The notes under the pieces are model-generated. The model made no database searches. It had not been told where the DNA came from and saw only the letters and a program-made list of their open reading frames with translations. DNA of 64,000 bases from assembly GCA_051294375.1 (NCBI GenBank), contig CM119264.1, positions 5,015,045 to 5,079,044 of the forward strand, written 5' to 3'. This stretch comes from Paraspadella gotoi (Eukaryota > Chaetognatha). The stretch's first letter is position 1; each line of letters begins with the position of its first letter. Both the position numbers and the translations under genes were made by a program. Below, piece by piece: positions 24,892-36,500 of this stretch.

Positions 24892-25133
24892 CCGAGTTGC
24901 TCTTTTGTCAAAAAGACGCTCCGTCCGATTTCGACCGCAACCTCCGGTGGCGCTGCATTCGCCGCGTCGACAACGAAAATGACGACGCAGACGAAGAATA
25001 AAAATCTCTTTCGCCTATCGACGCCGCTCGGTCTTCCGGCACCTTTTGACGCCGGAGCGCCGTTTTTCCCTCGGCTCCGTAAAATAGCGCCGTCATATCG
25101 CGAAAGACGCCGCCGACGCGGAAAATAAAACAT
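24892..25133 (-). CDS. First coding exon of FREM-like gene, signal peptide
   Basis: ATG at 25133-25131 followed by 80 codons and a GTGCGT donor at 24891. The N-terminus is basic and then hydrophobic, 'RFLFFVCVVIFVVDAANAAP', a secretory signal peptide with a likely cleavage after the AANA segment. The mature chain begins 'PPEVAVEIGRSVFLTKEQL', which matches the start of FREM/FRAS1/CSPG4-type domains (V...G+SxFLxxEDL). The long basic stretch before the hydrophobic core is unusual; the true start could be a later, non-ATG or missed ATG, or an upstream exon. Ends in phase 2. A (GAC/GTC)n run lies just upstream of the ATG. Confidence 0.75.
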
Positions 25134-26284
25134 GGCGTCGTCGTCGTCGTCGTCGTTTCTGTTTTCTTTCGTCCGCAATTTTTTTTTTAGCGACAAAAAA
25201 AGGCAGGAATTTTCTAATATGTTTTTTTTTCCTGAGTTCAACATGAAAAAGGAGAGAGAAAGTCTATTTGGAGTTTAATTCATTCATAGCAGGAAAATTA
25301 TGAGGTGAAAGGGGGATGGCGGGTTGGCTCGGTGAAAACAGGGGAGGAGCAGGAGGAGGAGGAGGGGGAGGAAGAAGAGGAGGAAGAGGATCGTGGATTA
25401 AGGAGACTTCTTATTTCCTTAATCACCATGGTTCGTGTCTCGCTTTGCTTTTCTTTGTGTCTTGAATGTCTTCCAGTGAACGAGTGTGAATGAGAGTGGC
25501 CAATGACGACGACGATGACGACGATGACGACGATGCCGAGGAAAATAAAAAAAACCGGGAAAAAAGTAAGAAGATTATAAGCGTTAATAAAAATCGGCCT
25601 TTTTTATACGAGGGCTTATAAATCATCCAAAAGGACGGAAAATTGACTCAAAGTATCAGCGAAAATTTTTTTATTCCCAAACGCATATAGCAGAATATGG
25701 CAATTTTATAGGCTTGAACAATTTAATAATAAGCAATTTATACCTCCTTCCATCAGAAATTTTTTTAAAAAATCAATGGGGGGGACAAGGAGAAATACCT
25801 TTTTTTTTAAGTGTTGATGTGATATTTTATCAATTTTTAAAAATATTTTCGACAGGGCACAACTAATTTTTCGCGACTTTTCGACTTTATCCCGACGCCG
25901 ACTACAGAGTGCCGCGTGATATTTTCTCCCAATACTTTTTTTCCGATGAAAGACGCGAGAGTGCGATAAGCTTTCCACCTCTGGCGCCAGTAGAGAACGC
26001 AACGAGGAAACGCGGGAAAATCACAAAGACGAATTCGAGACGAGATCAAAAAAAAAAAGGGAATCGAATTCGAATCAAAAGATTTTTAATCGATTTTAGA
26101 GAAAAATTACTGAAAATCTTTTTAAGATTACGACTTTCAAGATGAAAGAAAAAAGTAAATTTTTATTTCTATTCTTCGCGTTTTTTTTTTTAAACTTTTT
26201 TCTCTCTTTTGTTTCATTCACATCGGAAAATAAAAAGGTTTCTAACTTGAGCCGTGAATAAAAAGAAAATTAACTGAGTGAGAA

Positions 26285-26286
<2 letters not shown>

Positions 26287-26344
<58 letters not shown>
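26287..26344. repeat. (GA)n microsatellite
   Basis: GA tract with one GATA interruption. Confidence 0.9.
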
Positions 26345-26349
<5 letters not shown>

Positions 26350-26820
26350 AAAATTTAAGAGTAGAAAATCGAGGAAAAGAAAAGGAAACAAAAACAAAAA
26401 CAGGAGGTTGCACCGCGATCGACCGCCCCCTAAATAGCCCTTACTTCCCGTTGCCGCCCGCTACCGCCGCCCGTCATCCGCCCGCCACCCTCGCCCCCTT
26501 AAAACACCCACTCCCTCTCTCCACTCCCTCTCTCCACTCCCCATCTCCACATCTCAAAGAAAATCTCGGGTCATTGCACTAATTGCTGAGAAACGGCCCT
26601 TTTCTTTTTTTTAGCGATTGTGGTTTTTTTTTTGTTTTCTTGTGGTTTTTTGGAATTCTTCCAATCAGAGTCGGAGATTTCGCCTTCTCGGCCAATCAGA
26701 AGCTTCTATTTTCGAGTACCAACGTCGATCCATAATTCTCTTTTTTTTTACCGCGAATGAATCGCGGAAAACGAAAACGAATTTTCCAGATGTTATCGAG
26801 TTTGGGGTTCCCTCGTTTTT

Positions 26821-26874
<54 letters not shown>

Positions 26875-26878
26875 ACGC
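26821..26878. repeat. (GCC)n trinucleotide repeat
   Basis: About 18 GCC units (GGC on the minus strand), 1.7 kb upstream of the first coding exon of the minus-strand FREM-like gene. Confidence 0.95.
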
Positions 26879-27244
26879 CGCCACATTTTCTCCCACCGCC
26901 GGCGTCGCTATCTTCGCGTTGGCATGGAAACCTTTGCGTCATTAATCAACTCGTCACCTTCCAATTCTTCGGAACTTAAAAAATGATGTAGTTTCACGAC
27001 AGGAAATTGGCCAACGTAAATATAGAATATCAGGTCGAGGCCTCGTGGCGGCGGCCGACGGATTTAGACGGAAGATAGAAATATGTCTTAATATAACATT
27101 ACTTTTATTTACTAATATAATTCTTTTTTACTTTTATTTCTATTCTTAGTAATGACGATATCTCTTTCTTTGTCGAAAATTTGAAATTGATTTAATCTTA
27201 TTTTCATTTGTGATTTGATCATTAAAACTTAACTTTTAATTATA

Positions 27245-27725
27245 ATGATTAATCGTAATTGCCGTCAATATTTATTCTGTATTAACCTTCCTTTTATGTA
27301 TAAATACACGTCTATACTGTAATTTGACTTAAACAGCGTCTGGCTCTTATAAATTAAAACTTAATCGTTTCGTTTGTTTTGTTTTAATTTTTTAATTAAC
27401 CTTTTCTCTAAGTTTTTTTTTTTTTTCGTTTGATGTTCTTTTTTTTTTTAAAAAAAAGGTTTCTCCCGGTGGGCCCGGTGGAGGAGGATGAAAAACGATT
27501 ACCAGGCGTGACTTGAAAGAACTCGTGGGAGAGGGGAAACGAGAGAGAGAGAGAGAGAAGAGAGGAGAGAGAGAGAGAGGAGAGAGTGAGGGGCGGGGAG
27601 TGAACAGGGGTTGTCAATGTTTTTAAAACGGTTGCTTAAACCCATGTTGGTTTTTTATACGTTGTTTAAAAAGAAGAGAGAAAAGAGTATGGAGTTGTGA
27701 AAGAAGAGAAAGAGATGAATAAAAA

Positions 27726-27794
<69 letters not shown>

Positions 27795-28036
27795 AGATAG
27801 GAGAGAAGAGAGAGAGAGAGAAAGAGTAGTAGTATAGAAAGAGATTAAAGAGAAAGAGATAGAAAGAAAGAGAGAGAAAAAAAAAAAAAAAGAAAAAGAG
27901 AGAGAGAGAGCAGAGAGAGAGAGAGAGAGAAGAGAGAGTATTTTTAGAGTATCTAGTTGTTTATACTTTTTTTTTCTTGCGAAAATGATTCCGGAGAGGT
28001 TATTATTTACGCCTGGGCATCTGAGGGTCTCAAAAA
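27245..28036. repeat. Direct duplicate, left copy (with 28066-28840)
   Basis: Shares with 28066-28840 an ordered series: the 'CGTCAATATTTATT' word, the T-run followed by 'CGTTTGATGTTC', an A-run, a GGTGG segment, GA tracts, 'GGGGCGGGGAGTGAAC', 'TTGTCAATGTTTTTAA' and 'TTTTTTATACGTTG'. Differences are small indels in homopolymers. No gene. It ends at the 25-N gap. Confidence 0.85.
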
Positions 28037-28061
28037 NNNNNNNNNNNNNNNNNNNNNNNNN
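28037..28061. other. Assembly gap (25 N)
   Basis: Separates the two duplicate copies. Confidence 0.99.
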
Positions 28062-28065
28062 AATA

Positions 28066-28561
28066 TGATTATCTCAATTGCGTCAATATTTATTTGTATT
28101 AACCTTGCCTTTTAGATATCAAATAACGTATACGTAATTTGACTTAAACAGCGGTCTGGCTCTTTAATTATAAACTTAATCGTTTCGTTTGTTTTGTTTA
28201 ATTTTTAATTAACGGCTTTTCCAAGCTTTTTTTTTTTTCGTTTGATGTTCTTTTTTTTTTAAAAAAAAAGGTTTCCTCGCGGTGGCCCGTGGAGGAGGTA
28301 GAACGATACAGGCGTGGACTTAAGACTGGGAAAGAGACTCGAGAGAGGGGGGAAATCGGAGGTGAGAAGAGAGAAGAGAGAGACGAGAGGAAGAGAGAGG
28401 GGCGGGGAGTGAACCAGGGGTTGTCAATGTTTTTAACGGGTTGCTAAACCCATGTGGTTTTTTATACGTTGTGTTAAAAAGAAGAGAGAAAAGAGATGGA
28501 GTTGTGAAAGAAAAGAGAAAGATGGAAAAAAAAAAAAAAGGGAAGAAGAGAGAGGAGAGAG

Positions 28562-28596
<35 letters not shown>

Positions 28597-28840
28597 GAGA
28601 GAGAGATGAGCGAAGAGAAGAGAGAGAGAAAGAGAGTGAGATTAGAAAGAGATTAAAGAAAGAAAGAGATAGAAAGAAGAGAGAGATGAAAAAAAAAAAA
28701 AAAAAAGAGAGAGAGAGATGCAGAGAGAGAGAGAGGAGAAAGAGAGAGCGAGGAGAGATGAAGTATAGAGTATTTTTAGAGTATCTAGTTGTTACTTTTT
28801 TTTCTGCGAAACCAATTCCGAGAGGTTTTTACGGCATCGA
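28066..28840. repeat. Direct duplicate, right copy (with 27245-28036)
   Basis: Same content and order as the left copy. The layout copy-gap-copy suggests two contig ends that overlap but were not merged. Confidence 0.85.
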
Positions 28841-29040
28841 GGGTCGTAAAGGTGCAGAGGGAACCGATGAAGGAAACGAAGCTGCCCCGGAAATTTTAGT
28901 TTAAAAAAGATTAACTTTCAGTCGAAAAAAAACGTAAAAAAACAAAACATCCAAACAAACATACAAACAAACAAACGTAGAAGCAATCTAAAATAAAAAG
29001 AAATCCAGTTGCCATCATAGAAAACATTTCCTTCTCTATA

Positions 29041-29215
29041 TTTATGTACGAATTATCCAATCCATTCATTTAATGAATAAGCTATTTTGCCCCTGACTAT
29101 GGACAGGCTATGTTGGTTTAAGGCTTCCATCACACAAGATAATAACATAGGAGGACCCAGTAAGCTCTCAATCAAGACTCTCTCACAGTCTCGTTTATTC
29201 ACACGCAGAGTGGTT
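29041..29215 (-). repeat. Dispersed element D, copy 2
   Basis: Reverse-complement copy of the 16.9-kb element, including the gagagag-TCTTGATTGAGAGCTTACTGGG end. No coding potential. Confidence 0.75.
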
Positions 29216-29523
29216 CATTTTTTCGATCATATCTTTCGAAAATAATTAATATTAACAAAACCCACTCAACTTCCCTCCCGCCAAACTTTCTTACTAACAT
29301 AACACAGAAAGCCGTCGGCCACAATTTTGCCCTTTAAGTATTTTTTGACCAGCACTTAACTTGTTTATCGCGACCGCTTCCGTTCCCGCCCACTCGGCCA
29401 ACTCAATTTGCCCGCCGGTTTTAAGCATAATCTGTTTTAATATAAGACCCTCCAATTAGATCGAGCTTTGGCGAGAGGGCGTTGAAACAACATCCATCGC
29501 CAGCGCGAAATGAAAACAAGTCT

Positions 29524-29637
<114 letters not shown>

Positions 29638-30078
29638 AATAGAAGTTCATTATGAACAACAGATTGAGAGTCAAAAGTCTGTTGTGTTTTTAAAGTAAAA
29701 AGGAAATATAATGGGGGAAAACGGGGAAAGATAAAAATAGAGAAAGAGAGAGAGAGATAGAGATAGAGATAGAGAGAGAGAGAGAGAGAGAGATAGAAAA
29801 CTCTCCGATTTTAAAACGGGAATAAAAGCTTATGAAAACCGGACTGCTCAATGGAAAAAAGGGGAAACACACGCTCTCTCTCTCTCTCTCTTCATGTATT
29901 CACTGATTTGCCAGGAAAAATGAAGGGAATCGTTTGGATGTGTGAAAGTCCTGTGAAAATCCTTTTATCGTTTGGCCGGGCATGAAAGCTTTCGAAAGGC
30001 TCTCCCCTTCTCGCCATTCGTCACAACTGGAACACGGACTTTTTTTTTAGACGCGACCTTTTTTTTTCTGGGGTGGCT

Positions 30079-30102
30079 TCTCTCTCTCTCTCTCTCTCCT
30101 CT

Positions 30103-30160
<58 letters not shown>
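30079..30160. repeat. (CT)n microsatellite
   Basis: CT tract with a few TCC interruptions. Confidence 0.9.
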
Positions 30161-30161
<1 letters not shown>

Positions 30162-30501
30162 CCTTTCAGCAGACCCCTTTTTCGAGCAGGCAGATTTGTG
30201 CGAAGATTCTGACACCGTCCCCGTGTCACCGCATTTAGTATTTCTTAATTAAAGAATTAAACCCAAAATACTATTTTTTGTTTAACCGTTTGGTCAAGGA
30301 TCGTGATATTTTAATCGAACACGCAGAACTCTTTAGCGACGGGAATCCGAAGCCCAAAGAGTCGTGAAAAGCGAAAAGCGATTTTGATTTTGTTCCCCAA
30401 AAATTTTCGTTGTTTTCGATAAGAATTTGAGGAAAAAGATGAATGATTTGAGGCGTTAATACGTAGTATATTCTTGAACATTGTAATCGTAAAACTAAAG
30501 G

Positions 30502-30616
<115 letters not shown>

Positions 30617-30861
30617 CTATGAGCAACGAGTAATCCTTATTACTCCCAAATCCGCATCTTTTCTTAAGATTCGTTCGTCGATGATTTCATGATGCAATTT
30701 ATCGTCATCATCGTCGCGCTGTGATCGTTGTTGTCGTTGTTGTTATCCTTGCCATTGTCCGGACATGATGAGGGAAATAAACTCGAGAGAATTTCGAAGT
30801 TGGACGGAGATTGAGAAATTCGAAAACGAAAATTCGTGATTTGGGGTAAAACTCGTAGCTT

Positions 30862-30864
30862 TCT

Positions 30865-30956
<92 letters not shown>
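30862..30956. repeat. (CT)n microsatellite
   Basis: CT tract interrupted once by TTC. Confidence 0.95.
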
Positions 30957-30999
30957 AAATTAATGGGCATTTGGCGACGATCGGTGCTAATTATTCCCC

Positions 31000-32030
31000 G
31001 TAATTGTGGCTAATTGATGGCTGATGTCTCACCGCGTGAACACTGATTAACTCAAACGCCCAAGAGGCACGAAAGAAACAACAACAACAACAACTTGAGC
31101 ATCCGCTTTTCATAAAAAAATTTCTTGCTGAAGACCGAGAAAACTTTCGCATTAGTAAAGTGAAACAATTGTTCTTGAGAGCTAAATCATATTCATGGAA
31201 AAATATTGGATAGTCTCATTGTTGATTGTTTTTAATTTTTAATTAATATATAAAATTTTTAAATTCGACAGTAAACCCAGCTTCATATGCTATATACAAT
31301 ACATATACATATACATATACATACAATTTTGAGAAAAATATAAAAACAACAATTTTATGGCGGATTCAACATTTAACGGTTTCTTTTTATTGAAGTTACA
31401 TTTTATTACGTGTGCCTAAACGTTACCATTTTTAACAAAACTTTCGAACGAATTTTAAGAAAACTTTCAATTAATGCGAGGTTGAAAAAAAAATTAATAA
31501 AATATGATCTCACAATAACGGATTTGACATTTCCGTAAACGCTACAAACTCTTCTCTGGCGTTCGATGTCACATTTCCTTACGAATGTAGAAGCTTAAAA
31601 TAGTGAATAGCTTAATACAATTGCGATTTAAAAGTAAAAACATTCAATTTCGATACGATTTTTAAAATATATATAAAAAACATCGATACAATCGAAGAAA
31701 ATCTACATATTGTATTAAATATATATATTAACTAGGAGCCTTTTTCCCGCACGATCGTAAACAAGGCGTGGTGGATTCTCCTTTTAACCAAATGACCTCG
31801 AAGCGTCGAGGACGATGGAAGACGGAAAGAGAAATATGCTCGTCCTCTCTTTGACTTTGTTTACTTTTAACATTGTCTTTGTGAATAATTCCATTTAAAA
31901 AAGTACCATTCATATTCATTCATATTTATTCTTATTCATATCTATTCTGATTCATACTCATGAAATATAAACTTGGTGTGTCAATATGCATTGCCTAAGT
32001 TCACCCTGCCTCTAAGCTTGATACATTCAG
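31000..32030. other. No gene recognised
   Basis: AT-rich sequence with ATACAT repeats near 31295-31322. No exon-like feature. Confidence 0.5.
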
Positions 32031-32035
32031 TTGTA

Positions 32036-32104
32036 ACCTACTGGCTCTTTCAGTAATGTTATCAGCTCTTGGCCACGAGGTACCGGGTTCAAACCCAACA
32101 CATC
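32036..32104 (+). repeat. tRNA-like SINE relic
   Basis: The plus strand has an A-box-like 'TGGCTCTTTCAG', then 'CTCTTGGCCACGAGG' and a B-box-like 'GGGTTCAAACCC' at ordinary tRNA spacing. The T stem is ACCGGG/…, only partly paired. Most likely the head of an old tRNA-derived SINE, not a working tRNA gene; D and anticodon arms do not fold. Confidence 0.5.
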
Positions 32105-32109
32105 CAAGT

Positions 32110-33570
32110 GAAATATTGTTCAGATAATCATGTAATTGTTTTTTGAAAAATTTGATTTCTGAAAAATACTTTTCAAGATATCGACTTACAACTTTGTTTT
32201 TCATGAGATCGATGCAGTCAATTTCACTTTTCTCATGAAGTCAACCATCAAATTTTGCTAAATTTTCAGATTCTCATAAGATCCAAAGCTCAAAGCAGCT
32301 TTTCAGAACCTAAGAAGAAAAACTTTTAAAAAAATTAGAAAATAATTCTTAGTCGATCTGGCGCGACACCAACAGTCGACCTGGCGAGATGACTTCATTT
32401 TCAAATATTTCTTTTAATTTTTTTATTAGGACATTTTTTACTGATGATTCGTCTTCTCTCTAGAAAGTCAAATTCAATCACCTAAAGCAAAAGTAAAAGT
32501 TAGAAAGGCAAGTAAACGAGTTTAGACGAAAAGCCGGGAAAAAAATTTAATCAAATTCAATCAAACAAGAAAACGTCACAGAAAAAAGTTTTGACCTCCC
32601 TGTAGTAAGATTGCATTTAATATAATTTCTCTGAATTTTAGCCTCAGGGTATTATGCCCCATGTAATACAGTATCTAAATTCATTTAAATATTGCAATAT
32701 AGGGCGAATTAAATATGACGCTCAACAGTACTTGTACGTCACTCTAAATCCAATATTTGACACTCAGCGATACTAGGAATGGAAAGATTTTGTCATATCG
32801 GCTACTCATCTTTGGAAGGGTCCTTAGAAAGTTATTCTTCATAAACGTGTAGCTGACATAAGCTAAAAATGAAGTTAAATGACTAATCAAATATTTGATA
32901 AAAAATATTTTTAGATATATGATTAAGTACAAATTATCGAAGGAAATAGTAGTTTTTCCGAGGGGGGAGCAAGTTTTAAGTCAGAACCTGTATTCCAGGT
33001 CATCCAGATCAAGTTCATAGACTTCGGCTCTGGGATATTGTAGTTTGTTTTTTTTTTTTTTACTTTTCTTTCCTCCGGGGCCTCCTTTTGATAATTTTGT
33101 CTTTTTTCTTTCTTCCATCTGGAACAGGAGCTCGAACCGGTCCTCGACATTGAAGAATCTGGCGCCCACAAATCATCTCCGGTTTTAAGCTGGTTAGATA
33201 TGAACCTTTTTCTAAAGTATCTATCGAGTGAAAAGTGAATTGGAATATACTTTATATAAAGAATATAATTAAATTTAATATATAGTTAATTAAATTAAAT
33301 TTTTACATTTTTAAAAAAAATTTAATTAAAAATTCTAAAGTCTATTATAGTATATGAACTTAATGGTCTATTCGGGTTTTTTAAAATTATTTACGATTTT
33401 AATAAATGTATTTCAGAACAGTATTATTGAATCAAACTATATTTATGATCAACAGAAATATCAATTAAATATTATTTTTTTTAAAGTCTTATTATCAATT
33501 TTATTCAGAAAAATCTAGTCCACAACTCTATTTTCGTTCACAAATATTAAAAACTTGAATTGCCACGAAA
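32110..33570. other. No gene recognised
   Basis: AT-rich intergenic sequence. A minus-strand frame at 32981-33169 is Lys/Glu-rich but has no splice or family support. Confidence 0.45.
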
Positions 33571-33575
33571 AGAAA

Positions 33576-36500
33576 ATGTCAGAACAAGGTAAGTCTAATC
33601 GTAATCAGAATTATTATTACCAGACCTCAAAATTAAAATTAAAATTAAAGACCTCAAAATTGATTGTTTTAGGACATTATTTTTAAGTAAAGCCTTTAGA
33701 GATGAAACGAAAAATTCGTTGTAATAGCAATTTTATTTTTATTAATGTACATGTTTCGACTCTTAGTTTTTGCGAGTCTCGCAAAAACTAAGAGTCGAAA
33801 CATGTACATTAATAAAAATAAAATTGCTATTACAACGAATTTTTCGTTTCTTCTCTAACTATTCTAAATAGCAAAAAAGAAAGTCAAAATACAAAGTAAA
33901 GCCTTAAAAAAACACAAAGAATGTAAAATGATTAAAAAAACCAAAACGAAATACACTTTAAATGCATATTGTTTTCTAAAAAGTAGTATTAATATATCAC
34001 AAGTCATAAAATTTAAGCGAGAAAAAGAAAAAATGACTAAAGATTATTTGTTTATTTATTATGAATATTGTTTTCATTATTATTATTATTATAATTATTA
34101 TTATTCTTATTATTATTATTATTAACATTAATATTATTAATAGTACTTTTTCATCATCAAGGTGATGTTCTTTCGGAACTCAACAGCATACATTCTACAA
34201 GGTAACGAAATGTTGTGTTGTGTTAGTAGCGCAAATGAGGCAGCTCTATTCGTCCTGCAACACAATAAAATTTTGATATGGCTGCTAGGGGGGTTTAAAG
34301 AAGTTGCGGATAGCACTTTTCAGCCGACTTAGCGCCTTGGCCACAAATTTCTAATAATAATTGAAAATTTATTAATGATAAATTGTTTAATACTTATTAC
34401 TTAACCATTCAAAAATACTACCATGGTAGCAAGGAACGGTCGGGTTTCTTTGCCACTAACCACGGGGAGATTGCCAGTGAATCCTGAAGCGTCAATGATC
34501 GAACTGGCTTCCGGTGTGTCAGACTCTTCTGTTGCCACTCGAGATACACAATTGTGCCGTTTACCCGATCAATCTCTCCTAATAGACGAAATTAAGTATG
34601 ATTAATGACGAAGTTTAATAAAATAAAAGTATATAAAGCGATCGAAATCCGCGCTACTCATATGTAAAATAATGATTGAAAAACTTCTCAATGATTGCTT
34701 CTAAAATGCCGCCGCTTGGTTTGTATTATCCTTCAAGACGTACGATATTGCTTGGACTAATAAATTGCACTGATGATTTAAATGATGATTTAAATCTGTT
34801 ATTTTAGTGTGAAAATCTAGCTTTATTTTTCAGGTTTCAGCGACGAGTTTCGGTCGGAACCGTCGTTGACCAAAGACAAAATATTGAAAAGGAAACTCTT
34901 CAGGTTTGGAGCTATGATTGACTATGGTTAATAATTAAAGTTCATAAAACTGACTTGAAACCAATAAGTATAATTTTAAAGTCGTAGATACATGAGTTCA
35001 TTCATGTCTGTTCATTCCGACTATAATTCACTTTGTCGGTCCGTCGGTCCGCCCCCTCAATCTTCTCGGGCATTAACTTAAATCATGACAGAACATCGAA
35101 TTATGATAAATTATGCAAAAAAAATTATGTCCATACGTAAGTCCGTCCGTCCGTCCGTCCGTCCGTGTGTCCGTCCCCCCTTAGCAAAAAACACCAATTA
35201 CTCGTGATTGGATTGTTGGATTGGAATAAAATTTTGTGTGTGGGTAGGAAAGTGTGTGATTGAGCAGAATATATAAAGTTTCGATGGAATCGAGGAGTGG
35301 AAATGAGTTTGAATGAAAATAACCAAAGTCAAGTTAACAAGCTATTATTTATGATTAATCATAAATGTTTTTGAAATAAAAAATAAGAGGACGAGTCTTC
35401 TACAAGGACGTTATTTTAAACGAAAACTACGCCGACGCTCCGACACTACGATGCGATGCGATGCAGCGCCGCGACGTTGTGGCGTTTTGCCGTGGTATAT
35501 TTTGGTATATTTTGATTTATTTTGCTATATTTTGCTTTCCCAAAGGCTACTCTTGTTTTTTGGAATGCCTTTAGGAATTTCTAAAACTACAAAGAATAAA
35601 AGACGGGATTTGATGCATATATGTCATAAATACACAGTTATGACATATCATGTCATATCATGTGATCAAAGGGAAATATATAAGCAAATAAAGTCACCGC
35701 GGCGCAACACATTGGAATTACCGTTCTTGTTATGAGGAATCCAAAACTGTAAAAAAAAATTTTTTGAATTATTTTTTTAAATTTGGACTATTTAACAAAA
35801 TGAAACGGAAACTTGACACATGCCTGAAAATCTATTCTTGTATAATAACCTTACACAAAATGCTAATTATATTTATAACAAGCAAGTTATGCATCGCGTT
35901 GATAAGTGTTTTTTGTTTTATCTTGGTTATCGCGAGTTTTGTTGTGAGTAGATTGAGTAGAGTGGCGCTAAAAAATTACTTCCTCCCACTTATTTACGTC
36001 ATTATCCTCATAATTTTAGGAACTGAAAGCGACCTTTTCTCTCCTTGACGTTTGTGGTCAAGGATTTATCACTATCAAATCTCTTGCACAGCTCATGGAA
36101 AGTTTTGGATATAAGTTTTCAAAACAGGAGCTTGTCGACATGGTGACGGTAAGCAAAAATTAAAAACAAACTACTGGGGGGTTTTAAAGCAAAATAATTA
36201 TATAATTGTATAATATATATATTATATATATATATAATTATATAATTATATTGGTTAACCAATTTCATAATAAATACAAATTTTTAGAAGTTTTGAATAA
36301 AAGTATTTCTTGTTTGCAATAAATGTTTTGAATACTATAATCTTTTATTTTATTTAAATTTTACAGATTATGGATCTAAACAAAGATGATATGGTCAGCT
36401 TTGACGAGTTTTTAGAGGTAAATATAGAAGTAAAGAACTTCTTTTACTAGTTGCGTTCTAAAAAATTGCTTGATTGTATATTGTTTAAATTAAGTCAAGT

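Larger units (their letters stand above)
25245..27240. other. Upstream region of FREM-like gene; no exon identified
   Basis: GA tract at 26287-26344, a (GCC)n tract at 26821-26878 and otherwise AT-rich sequence. No open frame with a recognisable motif; apparent poly-Ala or poly-Arg frames come from the GCC repeat. Confidence 0.5.

Noticed and set aside
24299-24982. 227-codon open frame
   Set aside because: Mostly a (CT)n tract read as Ser/Leu/Pro; the complementary strand carries the real FREM-like first exon at its right end.
26618-26986. Poly-Arg and poly-Ala open frames
   Set aside because: Caused by the (GCC)n repeat on both strands.
32036-32104. Functional tRNA gene
   Set aside because: B box is good but D and anticodon arms do not pair, and there is no 7-bp acceptor stem; better explained as a SINE relic.
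34423-34605. 60-codon plus-strand frame with a good start context
   Set aside because: Sits in an EF-hand intron, no acceptor/donor pair that fits neighbouring phases and no recognised motif.
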